64,000 bases of DNA. It comes from Fibrella aestuarina BUZ 2. GTDB taxonomy: Bacteria > Bacteroidota > Bacteroidia > Cytophagales > Spirosomataceae. Below, in pieces: positions 34,201 to 42,368 of this stretch. A program made the translations under genes and the position numbers. Location of the stretch: positions 4,866,555-4,930,554 of the forward strand of contig NC_020054.1 in the NCBI RefSeq assembly GCF_000331105.1. The letters run 5' to 3'. Below the pieces are notes generated by a model. It was not told where the DNA came from. It made no database searches and saw only the letters and a list, made by a program, of their open reading frames with translations. Positions within the stretch are counted from its first letter, which is position 1. Every line of letters starts with the position of its first letter.

Positions 34201-37159
34201 AACGGGGGAGTGAAAACTCATTTAATTCATTTATTACATCTGTAAGATTAATAGTATTATTCTGTCGAACTTGTTCAGCAACATATAAAGCTGATTTTAC
34301 AATGGCCGATCCCGCTTGTAGGGAATTACGTTTAGTAACACCTAAGAGCCATTTATCTAATACTGATCTGTTGCCCGCTAAAGCGAGTGCTACTGCGCTC
34401 AACCAAAGCCTATGAAAGGTTTGGGTCAGTTCTACTTTCTTCTTTGACTCATAGTTTTCAATGGTGTATGGGAGTGAATCATGATCTGGAAGCACCCACT
34501 TTTCTATAACAAAATATCCTGTTTTGACTTGCCACCACAGACTGCCCCAAGCAGAAAGCTCATCTTGATTAGCTTTCAAAAGCGCAGTATGTTTTTCTAT
34601 TTGATTAAAACAATCTTCTTGAATAAGGAAGTCAAGCAGATATTGACGTTCGAAATTGCTTAAAGACTGTTGGAAGAGTAAACTAACATTAGTGTACTGC
34701 TTTGATATTACCAATTCTTTGAGATAGACCATTAATAGATCAGCCGACCAATTATCCGAACGGAATTGACTACAGAAAGCGAATGCTCGTTCAACCGGAT
34801 ACATTTTGTCCAAACACATAACTTTCAAAACATACTTGGGCGTTGAAGGTATTACTTCATTGTACTCTGATTTCTCTCGATATCGTTGATTATGAAGACG
34901 ATGCCTGAAGGTATCAATGGCTAATTTTCGAATCCCAGTATGTCCTTGTCTGTGTAGCTGATTTACATAATAGTAAACTTGATAAGAGGGTAACATTTCC
35001 AGTTCTAAGTCACTAGGAATCTCTAATTCTACCTTATTCTTAAAAAGCACTTTCCACAAAGCAGGGTACTCAGTGTCATTGTGCTCGAACGCATTGCTTA
35101 CTACTGAGAAGAGAATATTTTGTTGAATACTGGTTGGGAAATCTTGCTCAGTGAATGCCGTATTCTTAGCCAGTTTTAGCAGTCGCTCAACGTCTTCTTC
35201 GCGACGATTTCGTAGGATTGCTTCAATAGTCCAGTCTCGATCTAATTGAATGATAGAGTTGGGGTTGCCCAATTGTAAATCAATCTTCTGAGATTCAGCC
35301 CACTTTAAATATTCGTAAGAGGAAAGACGTAACCATTTTTGGATAACTTCGTAAAGTCTAAGTTTTTGTTCAGCAAAATCAGACTGACTCTCAATGAAAA
35401 TGCGAAAACTATTGTGATATATGGTCAGAGCACCGAAAAACTGTTCTTTAAGCAAATGATAGATAGAAGATACACTGCTACCGACTGTAGATGGATTGGG
35501 TTCGATAGAGCTTATTATTTCGATTAATTGTTTTTTAGTCAGGCCAATATCCATAGATGAAGCCACTAAGGCTGCCGTTCTGCTAGAGTCAGGTAGGCTT
35601 GACCATAAAACATTATAATAACTGGAGATATCACCCTGATAAGGTGGTACAGAAGGAAGGTTAAAATGATAGGCAATGGTATTGCCCAGTTGGTTTTTTA
35701 ACGTTTGTAAAGTGTACCGAAGATGAAGCGGATTCCCCTCAGTTAGGCTGAAGATTTTCTCAACGGTTGCTTCAATATTATCAAGAGGAAGATTTAAACC
35801 CACTGAGTTAGATAGAATAACTGCGGATGTCGATGAGTAGTCAAGACCTGGAATATTGAACCAATCCGTCTCAGGACATTTGTCAAAAATTACTTGGGGC
35901 AAATATTTCTTTGCGGCTTCCTGGGTGCCAAACAATAGCCATAAGCCGTTTTGAGGTTGGGAGACTTCCAGCAAAAAATCTCTTAACTCAGTTTCTTTCC
36001 AATAACGTAATACATGGTCCAGACCGTCAATTATAAGTACGAAACTTTTCCCGAGTTGGTGTTGATTGATAGCCAGCTGGTTAATAAATTCACGAAGTGT
36101 GATGCCCGATGAATTTTGGTAAGCTTGTTCTTCAAGCTCTTCTTCGTGTTGTTTAAATTGATATTTGAGTGCTTGCGTAATCCGCTCATTATTTAACCGG
36201 TCCAGTCCATAAGGATCGTTTGTGCTGATGTGGTAATGATGCTTAACCACAATTATGTTTTGTTCAGCTAACTGATGGGCTAGACTTGATAAATATGTAC
36301 TTTTACCAGTGCCCGGTTTACCAACGAAAACCCCAATCCCTCCCGGCTCTGATTTGATACGTTGAACTAAGTCCTCGTGCAGACTGGCATCGAAGAGAAC
36401 AAAATCATCCGGTACATGAAATTCTTCATTCAGGGGTTGAGGTTGATCCCACTCACCAACTTCCCGTAATGTCGCCAGTGTTAATGGTTGGGGACTTTGC
36501 TTATTAGCTTCTTTATAGATATAATCTTTAACACTGAGGTAGCCGGACCGTGTACCCTTTAAATCCCTGCAAAATTCTAATCGGAGTTCTTCATCAAATT
36601 GATCTTCACTTGGTAGATTAAAATAGAAATAAAATTCACTAAAAAAGGCTCGGGCACTTTGATCTCCTAATTGATCAATAATTCGTTTATATAATGGTTC
36701 ATCTAATGCTTGTATACTATCTATATCTATTTTGCCGTTAGCCAAATACTGCTCTAATGTGGCACCGGGTTTACCGTTTGTTATAAAAGCTGCTTCTTCT
36801 ACGTTAGCACTTTGTGTAAGTTTTAGAAGTGAAGTTGACCATTTTTGAAACAATGAGGATAGTAATTTGTCGTTACGACCTTTCCGTTGATCGAGAAAGT
36901 CGTCCCATTCCCAAAATTCGGTATCGGGTTGCTGGCGATGTTTTAGTTGAAAAATCTGATATGAATTTGTTACTGTTTTTACGACTATATCTTCGATAAA
37001 AAAGTGATTATCGGATATTTCGTCTGGATATGTTTCAATTGTAATTGACTGAAATTTGTTGGGGCTCTTGAGCCACTCAATACTCTTTTTTAGCGCCCAC
37101 AAATCTTGGAAAGAGTAACCTCGACGTATTGGAGAAGTAGGATTGAGATGAACAGTCAC
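31214..37159 (-). CDS. Second giant NTPase with Cap4-like nuclease N-terminus
   Basis: 1981 residues. The N-terminal domain has RRGYSFQDLWALKKSIEWL (12-30), Glu42, EDIVV (56-60) and QIFQLKHR (68-75), the E-D-QxK pattern of Cap4-type dsDNA endonucleases. The STAND NTPase has Walker A VGKPGTGKST (279-288) and Walker B FVLIIDGLDH (373-382). The rest is a long helical repeat-like region with a possible beta-rich end. It is built like the gene at 8181 but is not a close copy. Defence by target sensing followed by DNA cleavage is inferred from known Avs/STAND systems. It is transcribed divergently from 37329 across a region with a 13-bp inverted repeat. Confidence 0.8.
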   Translation of the reverse strand: MTVHLNPTSPIRRGYSFQDLWALKKSIEWLKSPNKFQSITIETYPDEISDNHFFIEDIVVKTVTNSYQIFQLKHRQQPDTEFWEWDDFLDQRKGRNDKLLSSLFQKWSTSLLKLTQSANVEEAAFITNGKPGATLEQYLANGKIDIDSIQALDEPLYKRIIDQLGDQSARAFFSEFYFYFNLPSEDQFDEELRLEFCRDLKGTRSGYLSVKDYIYKEANKQSPQPLTLATLREVGEWDQPQPLNEEFHVPDDFVLFDASLHEDLVQRIKSEPGGIGVFVGKPGTGKSTYLSSLAHQLAEQNIIVVKHHYHISTNDPYGLDRLNNERITQALKYQFKQHEEELEEQAYQNSSGITLREFINQLAINQHQLGKSFVLIIDGLDHVLRYWKETELRDFLLEVSQPQNGLWLLFGTQEAAKKYLPQVIFDKCPETDWFNIPGLDYSSTSAVILSNSVGLNLPLDNIEATVEKIFSLTEGNPLHLRYTLQTLKNQLGNTIAYHFNLPSVPPYQGDISSYYNVLWSSLPDSSRTAALVASSMDIGLTKKQLIEIISSIEPNPSTVGSSVSSIYHLLKEQFFGALTIYHNSFRIFIESQSDFAEQKLRLYEVIQKWLRLSSYEYLKWAESQKIDLQLGNPNSIIQLDRDWTIEAILRNRREEDVERLLKLAKNTAFTEQDFPTSIQQNILFSVVSNAFEHNDTEYPALWKVLFKNKVELEIPSDLELEMLPSYQVYYYVNQLHRQGHTGIRKLAIDTFRHRLHNQRYREKSEYNEVIPSTPKYVLKVMCLDKMYPVERAFAFCSQFRSDNWSADLLMVYLKELVISKQYTNVSLLFQQSLSNFERQYLLDFLIQEDCFNQIEKHTALLKANQDELSAWGSLWWQVKTGYFVIEKWVLPDHDSLPYTIENYESKKKVELTQTFHRLWLSAVALALAGNRSVLDKWLLGVTKRNSLQAGSAIVKSALYVAEQVRQNNTINLTDVINELNEFSLPRWENDPKQYPIGQSFTKAAAEIIWNCLCINCLTTGNRIIANTDLHVLLNSLFISEESLLHFLLKQRITILDQAAYEGFVGRELDAWRHEIATFSDRSKRYVALAELALLHNDGERVISFARLAANNLLGYGYHKDLTIYNVLRSVGVCFRAGSHRAIEWMHRLAPLATWVGDFTDGDETRTLIHDYHELLGEIDVAALRRFYYQMLVDEKFDLAESSWNSLVEWSQLDSPQALWLVATAVDNTSYYTLSKRAATDHCASQALNYLQQALGPRQEVEKIPSSYTSEEKTFDYDSVPPKSIQSYLQEWEGQSVYRSRSVISEWAKHWIAKPDQNRRELYVILADLVISRGWDEQDRKFYDAIYELAYEFDEEFAFQCLVYAQHEYTEWDPYNSSDRTAIHQRWQRVKEDFPSRYLEFFRRSVQDNGYRKKGLNDYFVPFPKGIEFFIFMGDLQMAEDITEASLQATEELMADLELPTSTWIDAPERDEIDLLLARQLWVSTITRERVASSLAMLIRETLPTLTVYERWLSWLSAQTLETVIANGLLPILKYAQVQGADFSFISVKAINDAMQYTTIASEELLRELARLVGDSSFRVNIKRRPPFIVPPDYEMGANFKKLSGRFLPPVYSNGADIAEKKFNGIFWRFWSYIVDGLLATYNINADIQAFVDFLGHRSDNMILTGMASLATEVYRSAFLLRTQELYKLKLLANWRYFDFSYQTIPIDLSLWKLQQQRCPDWWPIGQQKLAKNSSHPKPLDTSKSGILEQIKIIINSVNENRVIALDGPLKPASGWIEPLETRVTLVPFAYRVYGPDLPSAEEIDNICHFVYGPNIFSSVTEARPLSYLESNHEDSLNDDKLTEIKDMVVAPLVGRFRHHVINMFQPYRHNPFPFGLFFNLKGDTNLTIADDSIHYSLDNQVVARSYDWTEGISERRNFYLPEPHGQILEIDSQFLDDHLTSCSLKLGFILRVEHTLTESYKDKEDVIQFYELLNVSRIIEP

Positions 37160-37215
37160 TATTAGGTTGATTTATTATTTTAGGTTAAATTAATGTACAA
37201 TTGACCCGTAAAATA

Positions 37216-37292
37216 GCCTGTAAAGCCAATTTACTTGTACCTAGCCTACGGGCCCTGCAATAGCATTAGTCACCTTGCCTGGCTTTACAGGC
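37216..37292. promoter_or_regulatory. Inverted repeat in divergent promoter region
   Basis: Two perfect 13-bp arms, GCCTGTAAAGCCA (37216-37228) and its complement (37280-37292), separated by 51 bases. They lie between the giant NTPase gene and the gene at 37329. The geometry suits a dimeric regulator bound at two operators controlling both directions. Confidence 0.55.
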
Positions 37293-37328
37293 CTACTCAC
37301 GGATCAATAAAGGTAAACTCTCATCGGC

Positions 37329-38102
37329 ATGAACAAGGAACGATACTATATTGCCACAAGAGGAACTGACGACGAGGCGTATCAAGAAGCCATTGACTTC
37401 GCAGCCTCATTATACAATCAGATGCCTGACATTAGGCAAGTTACGCTCTTAATTAGTAACAAAGATCAGGTTGGCTGGTTCGACAGATTGCTTGGGCCAC
37501 GAATTGTCAAACAGCTTTTTTCTGGATTTCGGCTGAAAGAGGACTCTGAGGCCTTGTATAAATTCGAAACCGTCAAAACTTACCCGAGAAGCCGCCCGCC
37601 TGGATTTGAGATCATTATCGCCTGCGGGTTATACGATGACGAGCTAGCGCTAGCCGACGACGCGAGGTCGGTTAAAGTTATCATTGCTGTCCCTTGGACC
37701 CCAGAAACGGTACGAGGTTGGTTGGAACGATGGAATCCAATTGACTTACGTAGTAATACAACTTCACACGTTTCCCTGCGAGAGCCATCCTGTATTGTCA
37801 AGGTGGCGATGCAGGAGTTAACCCAATCAATTAATCGAAGTACAGGAATCACACACTTCGCCGACGAGCGACTAGCTAAAACGTTCATTCTAGCCTTACA
37901 CCAGTACGGGTCAGCGTTAGAGGCAGCGACCGTAAGCAGTTATTTGGTCAGGGAATTGGGCTGGTCCACGGAGCATGCTAAGGATGTTGAGCAACTCGTC
38001 CATGCGCTCAACACAGGAAAACAATTTAAAGCAGTAAACACTAACTTACAATTTTATTACCGGCAATGGCAGGACGCGTGTGCTTCAGGTGAGACAATGT
38101 AA
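37329..38102 (+). CDS. Hypothetical protein divergent to giant NTPase
   Basis: 257 residues, predicted soluble alpha/beta. A Rossmann-like alternation is visible (VTLLISNKD, then EIIIACG, then KVIIAVPWTP), followed by a helical C-terminal half. No catalytic motif or known family is recognised. It shares the promoter region and inverted repeat with the giant NTPase gene, so it could be a partner or a regulator. No membrane segment is seen. Confidence 0.6.
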   Translation: MNKERYYIATRGTDDEAYQEAIDFAASLYNQMPDIRQVTLLISNKDQVGWFDRLLGPRIVKQLFSGFRLKEDSEALYKFETVKTYPRSRPPGFEIIIACGLYDDELALADDARSVKVIIAVPWTPETVRGWLERWNPIDLRSNTTSHVSLREPSCIVKVAMQELTQSINRSTGITHFADERLAKTFILALHQYGSALEAATVSSYLVRELGWSTEHAKDVEQLVHALNTGKQFKAVNTNLQFYYRQWQDACASGETM

Positions 38103-38221
38103 TTGTTGCACTAATCCATAAAGCCTAATCTCTTGATAGCTAAACAATTTAATAATGTGCCTATGCATACTTCGTATTAAGCACTGACCTCTAATGGTAA
38201 GCTTTAGAATACCATGAATAT

Positions 38222-38641
38222 ATGATACGGGACAAAGTCTTTAAAACATTGTTGCATAGCCACTCAGGCTACAAGATACTATACACGGGTCAAGAACTCG
38301 AAGCGGGTTACAAGCCTGACTGCGTTCTGGTCAAGGACAGTGACTACATCATTTTAGAGTCAGAAGGGGCAACCAATCGAAAAGTATACGTTGGAGGAAT
38401 GGTTAAGGCGGCTCACTTTTTACAGAACGACCGATCGGGCAAACTGATCTTCGTGCTGTCCCCAACGAAAAATACCAAATCCGAAACCATCGCGCGCCAT
38501 CTGAAACCCTACTTGAACTGGCTTGACGGAAAGACAAATCTTCGTGACGTGTACGTGATCGACGACGATAAGTACTATAGCGAAGCAAACCTTATCGCGC
38601 TGGATGGAAGCGACTTTCAGGCGAGTGCCTTTAAAGTGTAA
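38222..38641 (+). CDS. Small protein with possible nuclease-like core
   Basis: 139 residues. The central YKPDCVLVKDSDYIILESE followed by KVYVGGMVKAAHFL is compatible with a small PD-(D/E)xK fold (Asp of PDC, then ExE, then Lys), but this is a pattern reading only. It follows the gene at 37329 after 119 bases on the same strand. Confidence 0.5.
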   Translation: MIRDKVFKTLLHSHSGYKILYTGQELEAGYKPDCVLVKDSDYIILESEGATNRKVYVGGMVKAAHFLQNDRSGKLIFVLSPTKNTKSETIARHLKPYLNWLDGKTNLRDVYVIDDDKYYSEANLIALDGSDFQASAFKV

Positions 38642-38720
38642 GGGGCACTGAGGGTGTTCCGATTCGATATATCAAGCAGTTTGCTTCCATTCAGCGTAAG
38701 CGACTCCTCCGACCTCCGAG

Positions 38721-39380
38721 ATGAACGACGACTCGATTTTTAGCCGGTTCGGGCAACTCTACAAGGAAAACAGCCTGATAGACTGTGACCAGTTCCTGAT
38801 CAAAGACGGGATCATCGACCCGGCGCTGTACCCTTGCCAGCCCCGGCGTATTCTGGTCATTGCCAAGGAGCATAACTTTCTACACCGCAACAAGCAACCG
38901 AACGGCTATGAAGGCGATTACCGGGCGTGGTGGAAAATGCAAGTGGAACACCGCTTCGCTCACCGCATCAGCGAGTGGTGCTTCGGGGTGTTGAACGGCT
39001 TTACAACACCATTCGAGGAGGTCACTCATGAGCAGAAGCAGTTGGCCCTACGCTCCATTGCCTTTATGAACGTCAAAAAGACGGGTGGAGGCCACGCGTC
39101 GAACCCCCAGACTATTTTGGACTACATCGACGTGAGTCGGGCGCTGCTTCTGGAGCAGATCCAGCAGATCGCTCCCGACCTGATCATCGGCGGGTTCCGA
39201 CACGACGTCTATATGGAACGCTTATTCGGAGTGGCCATGACCCCTGCCTTGTCTGATGGATATAGTACGGGGAGTTGGCAGGGGTGCCAGCTGATCACCT
39301 CGTTTCACCCCTCCGCCCGCAAAAGCAAGCGGTTTCTGTACACCAAGCTAGCGGAGACGATGCGTACCCTCGCTAGTTGA
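38721..39380 (+). CDS. Uracil-DNA glycosylase superfamily-like protein, second type
   Basis: 219 residues. Motif-1-like loop ILVIAKEHN (44-52) and a C-terminal SFHPSARKSKRFLY (about 193-206), with the HP loop typical of the UDG superfamily. It is distantly similar in layout to the protein at 1059. Activity on uracil is not established. Its stop lies a few bases from the breakpoint of the truncated glycosylase-like copy on the other strand, so a recombination event brought the two together tail to tail. Confidence 0.65.
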   Translation: MNDDSIFSRFGQLYKENSLIDCDQFLIKDGIIDPALYPCQPRRILVIAKEHNFLHRNKQPNGYEGDYRAWWKMQVEHRFAHRISEWCFGVLNGFTTPFEEVTHEQKQLALRSIAFMNVKKTGGGHASNPQTILDYIDVSRALLLEQIQQIAPDLIIGGFRHDVYMERLFGVAMTPALSDGYSTGSWQGCQLITSFHPSARKSKRFLYTKLAETMRTLAS

Positions 39381-39685
39381 GGCGGCTGCGCGTTGCCCAG
39401 TAGCGGCTCGACCTGCCGGGTCAGGTTCCAGAACGGTTTAGCGTTGTAGCGTTGCCCGACCGTAAAGCCGTCGTAAACGGCCAGCTGGGCGGCGATGTCG
39501 TCGAAATGCTCCCCCCAGCCGTTGGTCTCCTGGCCCACGATCAGCAGGGGGCGGTGCTGGCTCGCGTAGGCTTCATGGGGCGCGAGCAGGAAGGGGCCGC
39601 CGCGCTTGCCCTCGCCCAGTGCCTGCCGCACGGCGCGGAACGTTGGTAGTTGGGCGTTGTAGAGGGCTTCTAATTGAGTCCGCAT
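39381..39685 (-). pseudogene. Truncated copy of glycosylase-like gene at 1059
   Basis: About 97 residues from MRTQLEALYN to VEPLLGNAQ match residues 1-97 of the gene at 1059 very closely, including the LLIVGQETNGWG loop. Homology ends near 39390, just beside the stop of the 38721 gene, so the C-terminal half with the HP loop is gone. Similarity also runs upstream of the start (about 39686-39735), with the sequence GCTATACTTATCCATGCAT shared, so a promoter-containing segment was copied. The open frame continues to 39305 only by chance through the neighbour gene. Confidence 0.75.
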
Positions 39686-39968
39686 CGGGTTTAGGTGTGA
39701 ATCTGCTTGGTATCGGTATGCATGGATAAGTATAGCTATTCGTCAATCTGGATCCCAATATTGGTTGGCGCTAGCCCGATTGCATTGACCTTACGATGGG
39801 CTGATTGCCATTCGTATCGAAAAGTGTGCGTTTAGCGAGATGGTTGGTATCGTAGGTATTGCTTGCGAAGCTACACTTGTCGCAATCACCACCCATATTT
39901 GGCGGGATCAACAGGCTCCTACTACGACTGATGGCCATAGCTTTGAGTAAACTAAAAAGAACCCTGCA

Positions 39969-40358
39969 ATGCTAGTAAATAAAGAAGTAACTCAATTTTT
40001 AGATCAGCTTGATCACCCCCTCCGCCAGCAGATCGAAATATTACGGGGAATAATTTTGCAGGCTGACAATCGATTGGCAGAAAGTATTAAGTGGAACGGC
40101 CCCAACTACTCAATTGGCAATGCAGATCGCCTGACCATGAAGATTCAGCCCCCTCAACAAATTCAGTTGATCTTTCATCGAGGGGTGAAAGTGAAAGAAC
40201 AACCGAAGCAACAGCTAATAAAGGATGAGGCTGGCATTTTAGTATGGCGAGGCAATGATCGAGCTATTGCCAGCTTTGTAAGCCTGTCTTCCATAACCAC
40301 AGCTCAAAATACCTTAACGGAACTTGTGCAAACTTGGCTTGTTGCAACAACAGATTGA
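39969..40358 (+). CDS. DUF1801-type protein
   Basis: 129 residues matching the DUF1801 (YdhG-like) layout: a helical start (FLDQLDHPLRQQIEILRGIIL), SIKWNGPNYSI with the conserved W, and a beta core (MKIQPPQQIQLIFHRG). Role unknown; single-domain cytoplasmic protein. It ends before the bidirectional terminator at 40525. Confidence 0.7.
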   Translation: MLVNKEVTQFLDQLDHPLRQQIEILRGIILQADNRLAESIKWNGPNYSIGNADRLTMKIQPPQQIQLIFHRGVKVKEQPKQQLIKDEAGILVWRGNDRAIASFVSLSSITTAQNTLTELVQTWLVATTD

Positions 40359-40524
40359 ACCTGTTTTAAGGGATCTGTCGGCCTTATGAAATGCCCAGTT
40401 TGATAAGCGTATAGATGCAATCGCTACTTCGTCTCAGATAGGAGCATTTTACGAGACGAATATTTTTTAATAACCGTCAACTCTAGTCAGTAGCATACGG
40501 GGTTGATCTGGCCAGGACTAGTTT

Positions 40525-40574
40525 ACAAAAAAGACTGACTTTGCGCCTGAGAAGGCCGGGTCAGTCTTTTTTGT
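40525..40574. terminator. Bidirectional terminator
   Basis: A 15-bp perfect stem, 40525-40539 with 40560-40574, with A-run and T-run flanks (AAAAAA and TTTTTT inside the arms) and a 20-base loop. It stands between the convergent genes ending at 40358 and 40605, giving a U-run in either direction. Confidence 0.8.
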
Positions 40575-40604
40575 AGCCTCGGATTTCTCTCTCGTCGTCC
40601 GAGA

Positions 40605-41522
40605 TTACCACCTGGCGCTGCGAAGTGCCAGAAACAGGCCCGCCACCACAACGGCGACACCTACACCAATCAGTACGTTGTTTGGGTGCTTCACCTCCAC
40701 TGGGGCCTCAGTCCGCTCCGGTTGAGCCTGATACGTTCCGTCGGTCACGTCCAGAATCAGTTGTATTGCTTCTTCAGGAACGTCGAGTTGGGGAAAGTGA
40801 CCCGAGTTGGCGAACCAATGCAGTTGCGCATCGGGGAACAAACTTAGTGCGAGCTTCGACTGACCGGGCAGACAAACCAGGTCCCGGCGTCCCCAACCAA
40901 TAACTAACGGCTGTTGAATGAGACCCGCCGGGGCACCCTGCTGTTTTTCGCCATGGGCCAGATTGTCCAATAGTTCGTTGAATGCGGGCGTGGGCACAAA
41001 CGTTCGCAGTTCCTGTAGCGCTACCGGAGCAGGGATTTTCCAGGGAGCCGCCGAAAACTGAGCGAACAGCAAGGTCCGGCCAACGGGGTTGCCGGTCAGC
41101 AAAGGCAGTGCGGGTTGTAATGTGCCGACGAGCTGGGCTGATAACCGCACGGAGTGGTAAAAGAACGGAATTTCCCAGCCCTGCCAGAAACCACCCGGGT
41201 CGAGCGACACGACGGCCCCCAGCACCCCGCCCCGCCGGGCTAGTTCGATCACTAACCGCGCGCCCATCGAACTGCCGACGGCGTCGATGCCCGTCAGATT
41301 ATTATTGGCCAGAAAATCGGTCACGGCGTCGGCAAGGGTACGAATGGAGGTCTCGCCCGTCAGGGGCGGTGTGGCTCCGAAGCCGGGTAAATCTACCGCG
41401 ATAACGTCGCGTTTGGTGGCCAGGCCGTCGATGATCAGATCCCACGACCGGTGGCTGCTACCAATCCCGTGAACTAAGAGTAAGGGTGTGCCGGTGCCTC
41501 GCCGGACGTAGTGCATTGTCAT
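40605..41522 (-). CDS. Alpha/beta-hydrolase with C-terminal membrane anchor
   Basis: About 305 residues from ATG 41522 (MTMHYVRRGTGTPLLLVHGIG); the open frame reaches 41576. Oxyanion HG is in LLLVHGIGSSH, the nucleophile elbow is VGSSMGAR, and the catalytic His is probably in ANSGHFPQLDVPE near residue 252. The final 25 residues (NNVLIGVGVAVVVAGLFLAL) form one transmembrane helix, which is unusual for this fold and suggests tail anchoring. The substrate cannot be deduced; esterase, epoxide hydrolase and dienelactone-type enzymes share this layout. Confidence 0.75.
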   Translation of the reverse strand: MTMHYVRRGTGTPLLLVHGIGSSHRSWDLIIDGLATKRDVIAVDLPGFGATPPLTGETSIRTLADAVTDFLANNNLTGIDAVGSSMGARLVIELARRGGVLGAVVSLDPGGFWQGWEIPFFYHSVRLSAQLVGTLQPALPLLTGNPVGRTLLFAQFSAAPWKIPAPVALQELRTFVPTPAFNELLDNLAHGEKQQGAPAGLIQQPLVIGWGRRDLVCLPGQSKLALSLFPDAQLHWFANSGHFPQLDVPEEAIQLILDVTDGTYQAQPERTEAPVEVKHPNNVLIGVGVAVVVAGLFLALRSARW

Positions 41523-41576
41523 GGGTCGTTTCGGTTTAATGGATCGTTTTGTCAGGTGACAGACCCGCTGACTCAA

Positions 41577-41888
41577 CTCCGATCAGGACGCGTTGGTTTT
41601 AAAAGTGATTCCGGGTCAGGTTTGATGGGCGGACGATTTTGCAACTCGTCCATGTTTATACGTAGGTCTGTACTGCAAAACGGACCAATATGAAAATATG
41701 GAGTTAGAAAACTCAATATTCGACACAGCTTAGCTTATTTTAATTGTTTGACCAAGTTATGTGCCTTGAAATAGAACAAAATAAGCTGTATTCAGCGTGT
41801 TAATCCAACAGTAAAGTAAAGGACCGTTTTCTTTACTGACTATTAAAACTAGTGTATTTTGAGGATACAATAGCTGTCGCCTGATTAG
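41577..41888. other. Intergenic, no feature seen
   Basis: About 310 bases upstream of the hydrolase gene. No ORF or RNA gene was recognised; the hairpin at 41889 follows. Confidence 0.35.
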
Positions 41889-41947
41889 TAACAGGGTAGT
41901 GATGTTCATACTTTACTTACCAAAGTATGAACATCACTACCCTGTTA
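41889..41947 (-). terminator. 26-bp perfect inverted repeat after monooxygenase gene
   Basis: Arms 41889-41914 and 41922-41947 are perfect complements with a 7-base loop. It begins 7 bases after the stop of the gene at 41954 (minus strand). There is no T-run. It is unusually long for a terminator. Confidence 0.5.
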
Positions 41948-41953
41948 TAACTG

Positions 41954-42247
41954 TTACTTAACGGCGAGTAATTCAAGCTGTTCGATCACGGGGGGCACAC
42001 TCAGCAGCGTATCCGCATTGGCCATCAACCCCTTCGCAATTTCACCGTTCAGGTGGGCTTGCCGGCCGTCTTCGGTGGCAAACGTGTCGAAAATACCAAA
42101 CGTATTCTCATTGATCTTAAAAGCATACCAACGAATGGTGCCCTCTTCTTGTTGAGCCAGTGCCAGCGCTTCTTTCAGAAAGTTCTCGACAGTAGCTTCT
42201 TGGCCAGGCTTTGCTTGAACACGAGCCAGTAATGACAGTTTTTCCAT
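41954..42247 (-). CDS. Antibiotic biosynthesis monooxygenase (ABM) family protein
   Basis: 97 residues, full length for an ABM dimeric ferredoxin-like barrel: LSLLARVQAKPGQE, then ALALAQQEEGTIRWYAFK, FGIFDTFATEDGRQAHLNGEIA and a C-terminal strand. Family members are small oxygenases or quinone-related enzymes, often with no cofactor, acting on diverse substrates. The nearest same-strand gene upstream is the UvrA paralogue (42369), 121 bases away, but a direct functional link is not evident. Confidence 0.8.
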   Translation of the reverse strand: MEKLSLLARVQAKPGQEATVENFLKEALALAQQEEGTIRWYAFKINENTFGIFDTFATEDGRQAHLNGEIAKGLMANADTLLSVPPVIEQLELLAVK

Positions 42248-42368
42248 GATACTATGAGTTTAAAGGATTGTAATCCGTATGATCATTAGAAAACGTACGA
42301 CTTTAGTCCTACGTTTTCTAATGCATTCAAGATACGTGATAGGGTAAATAGACTTGTTTTTGCATTGA

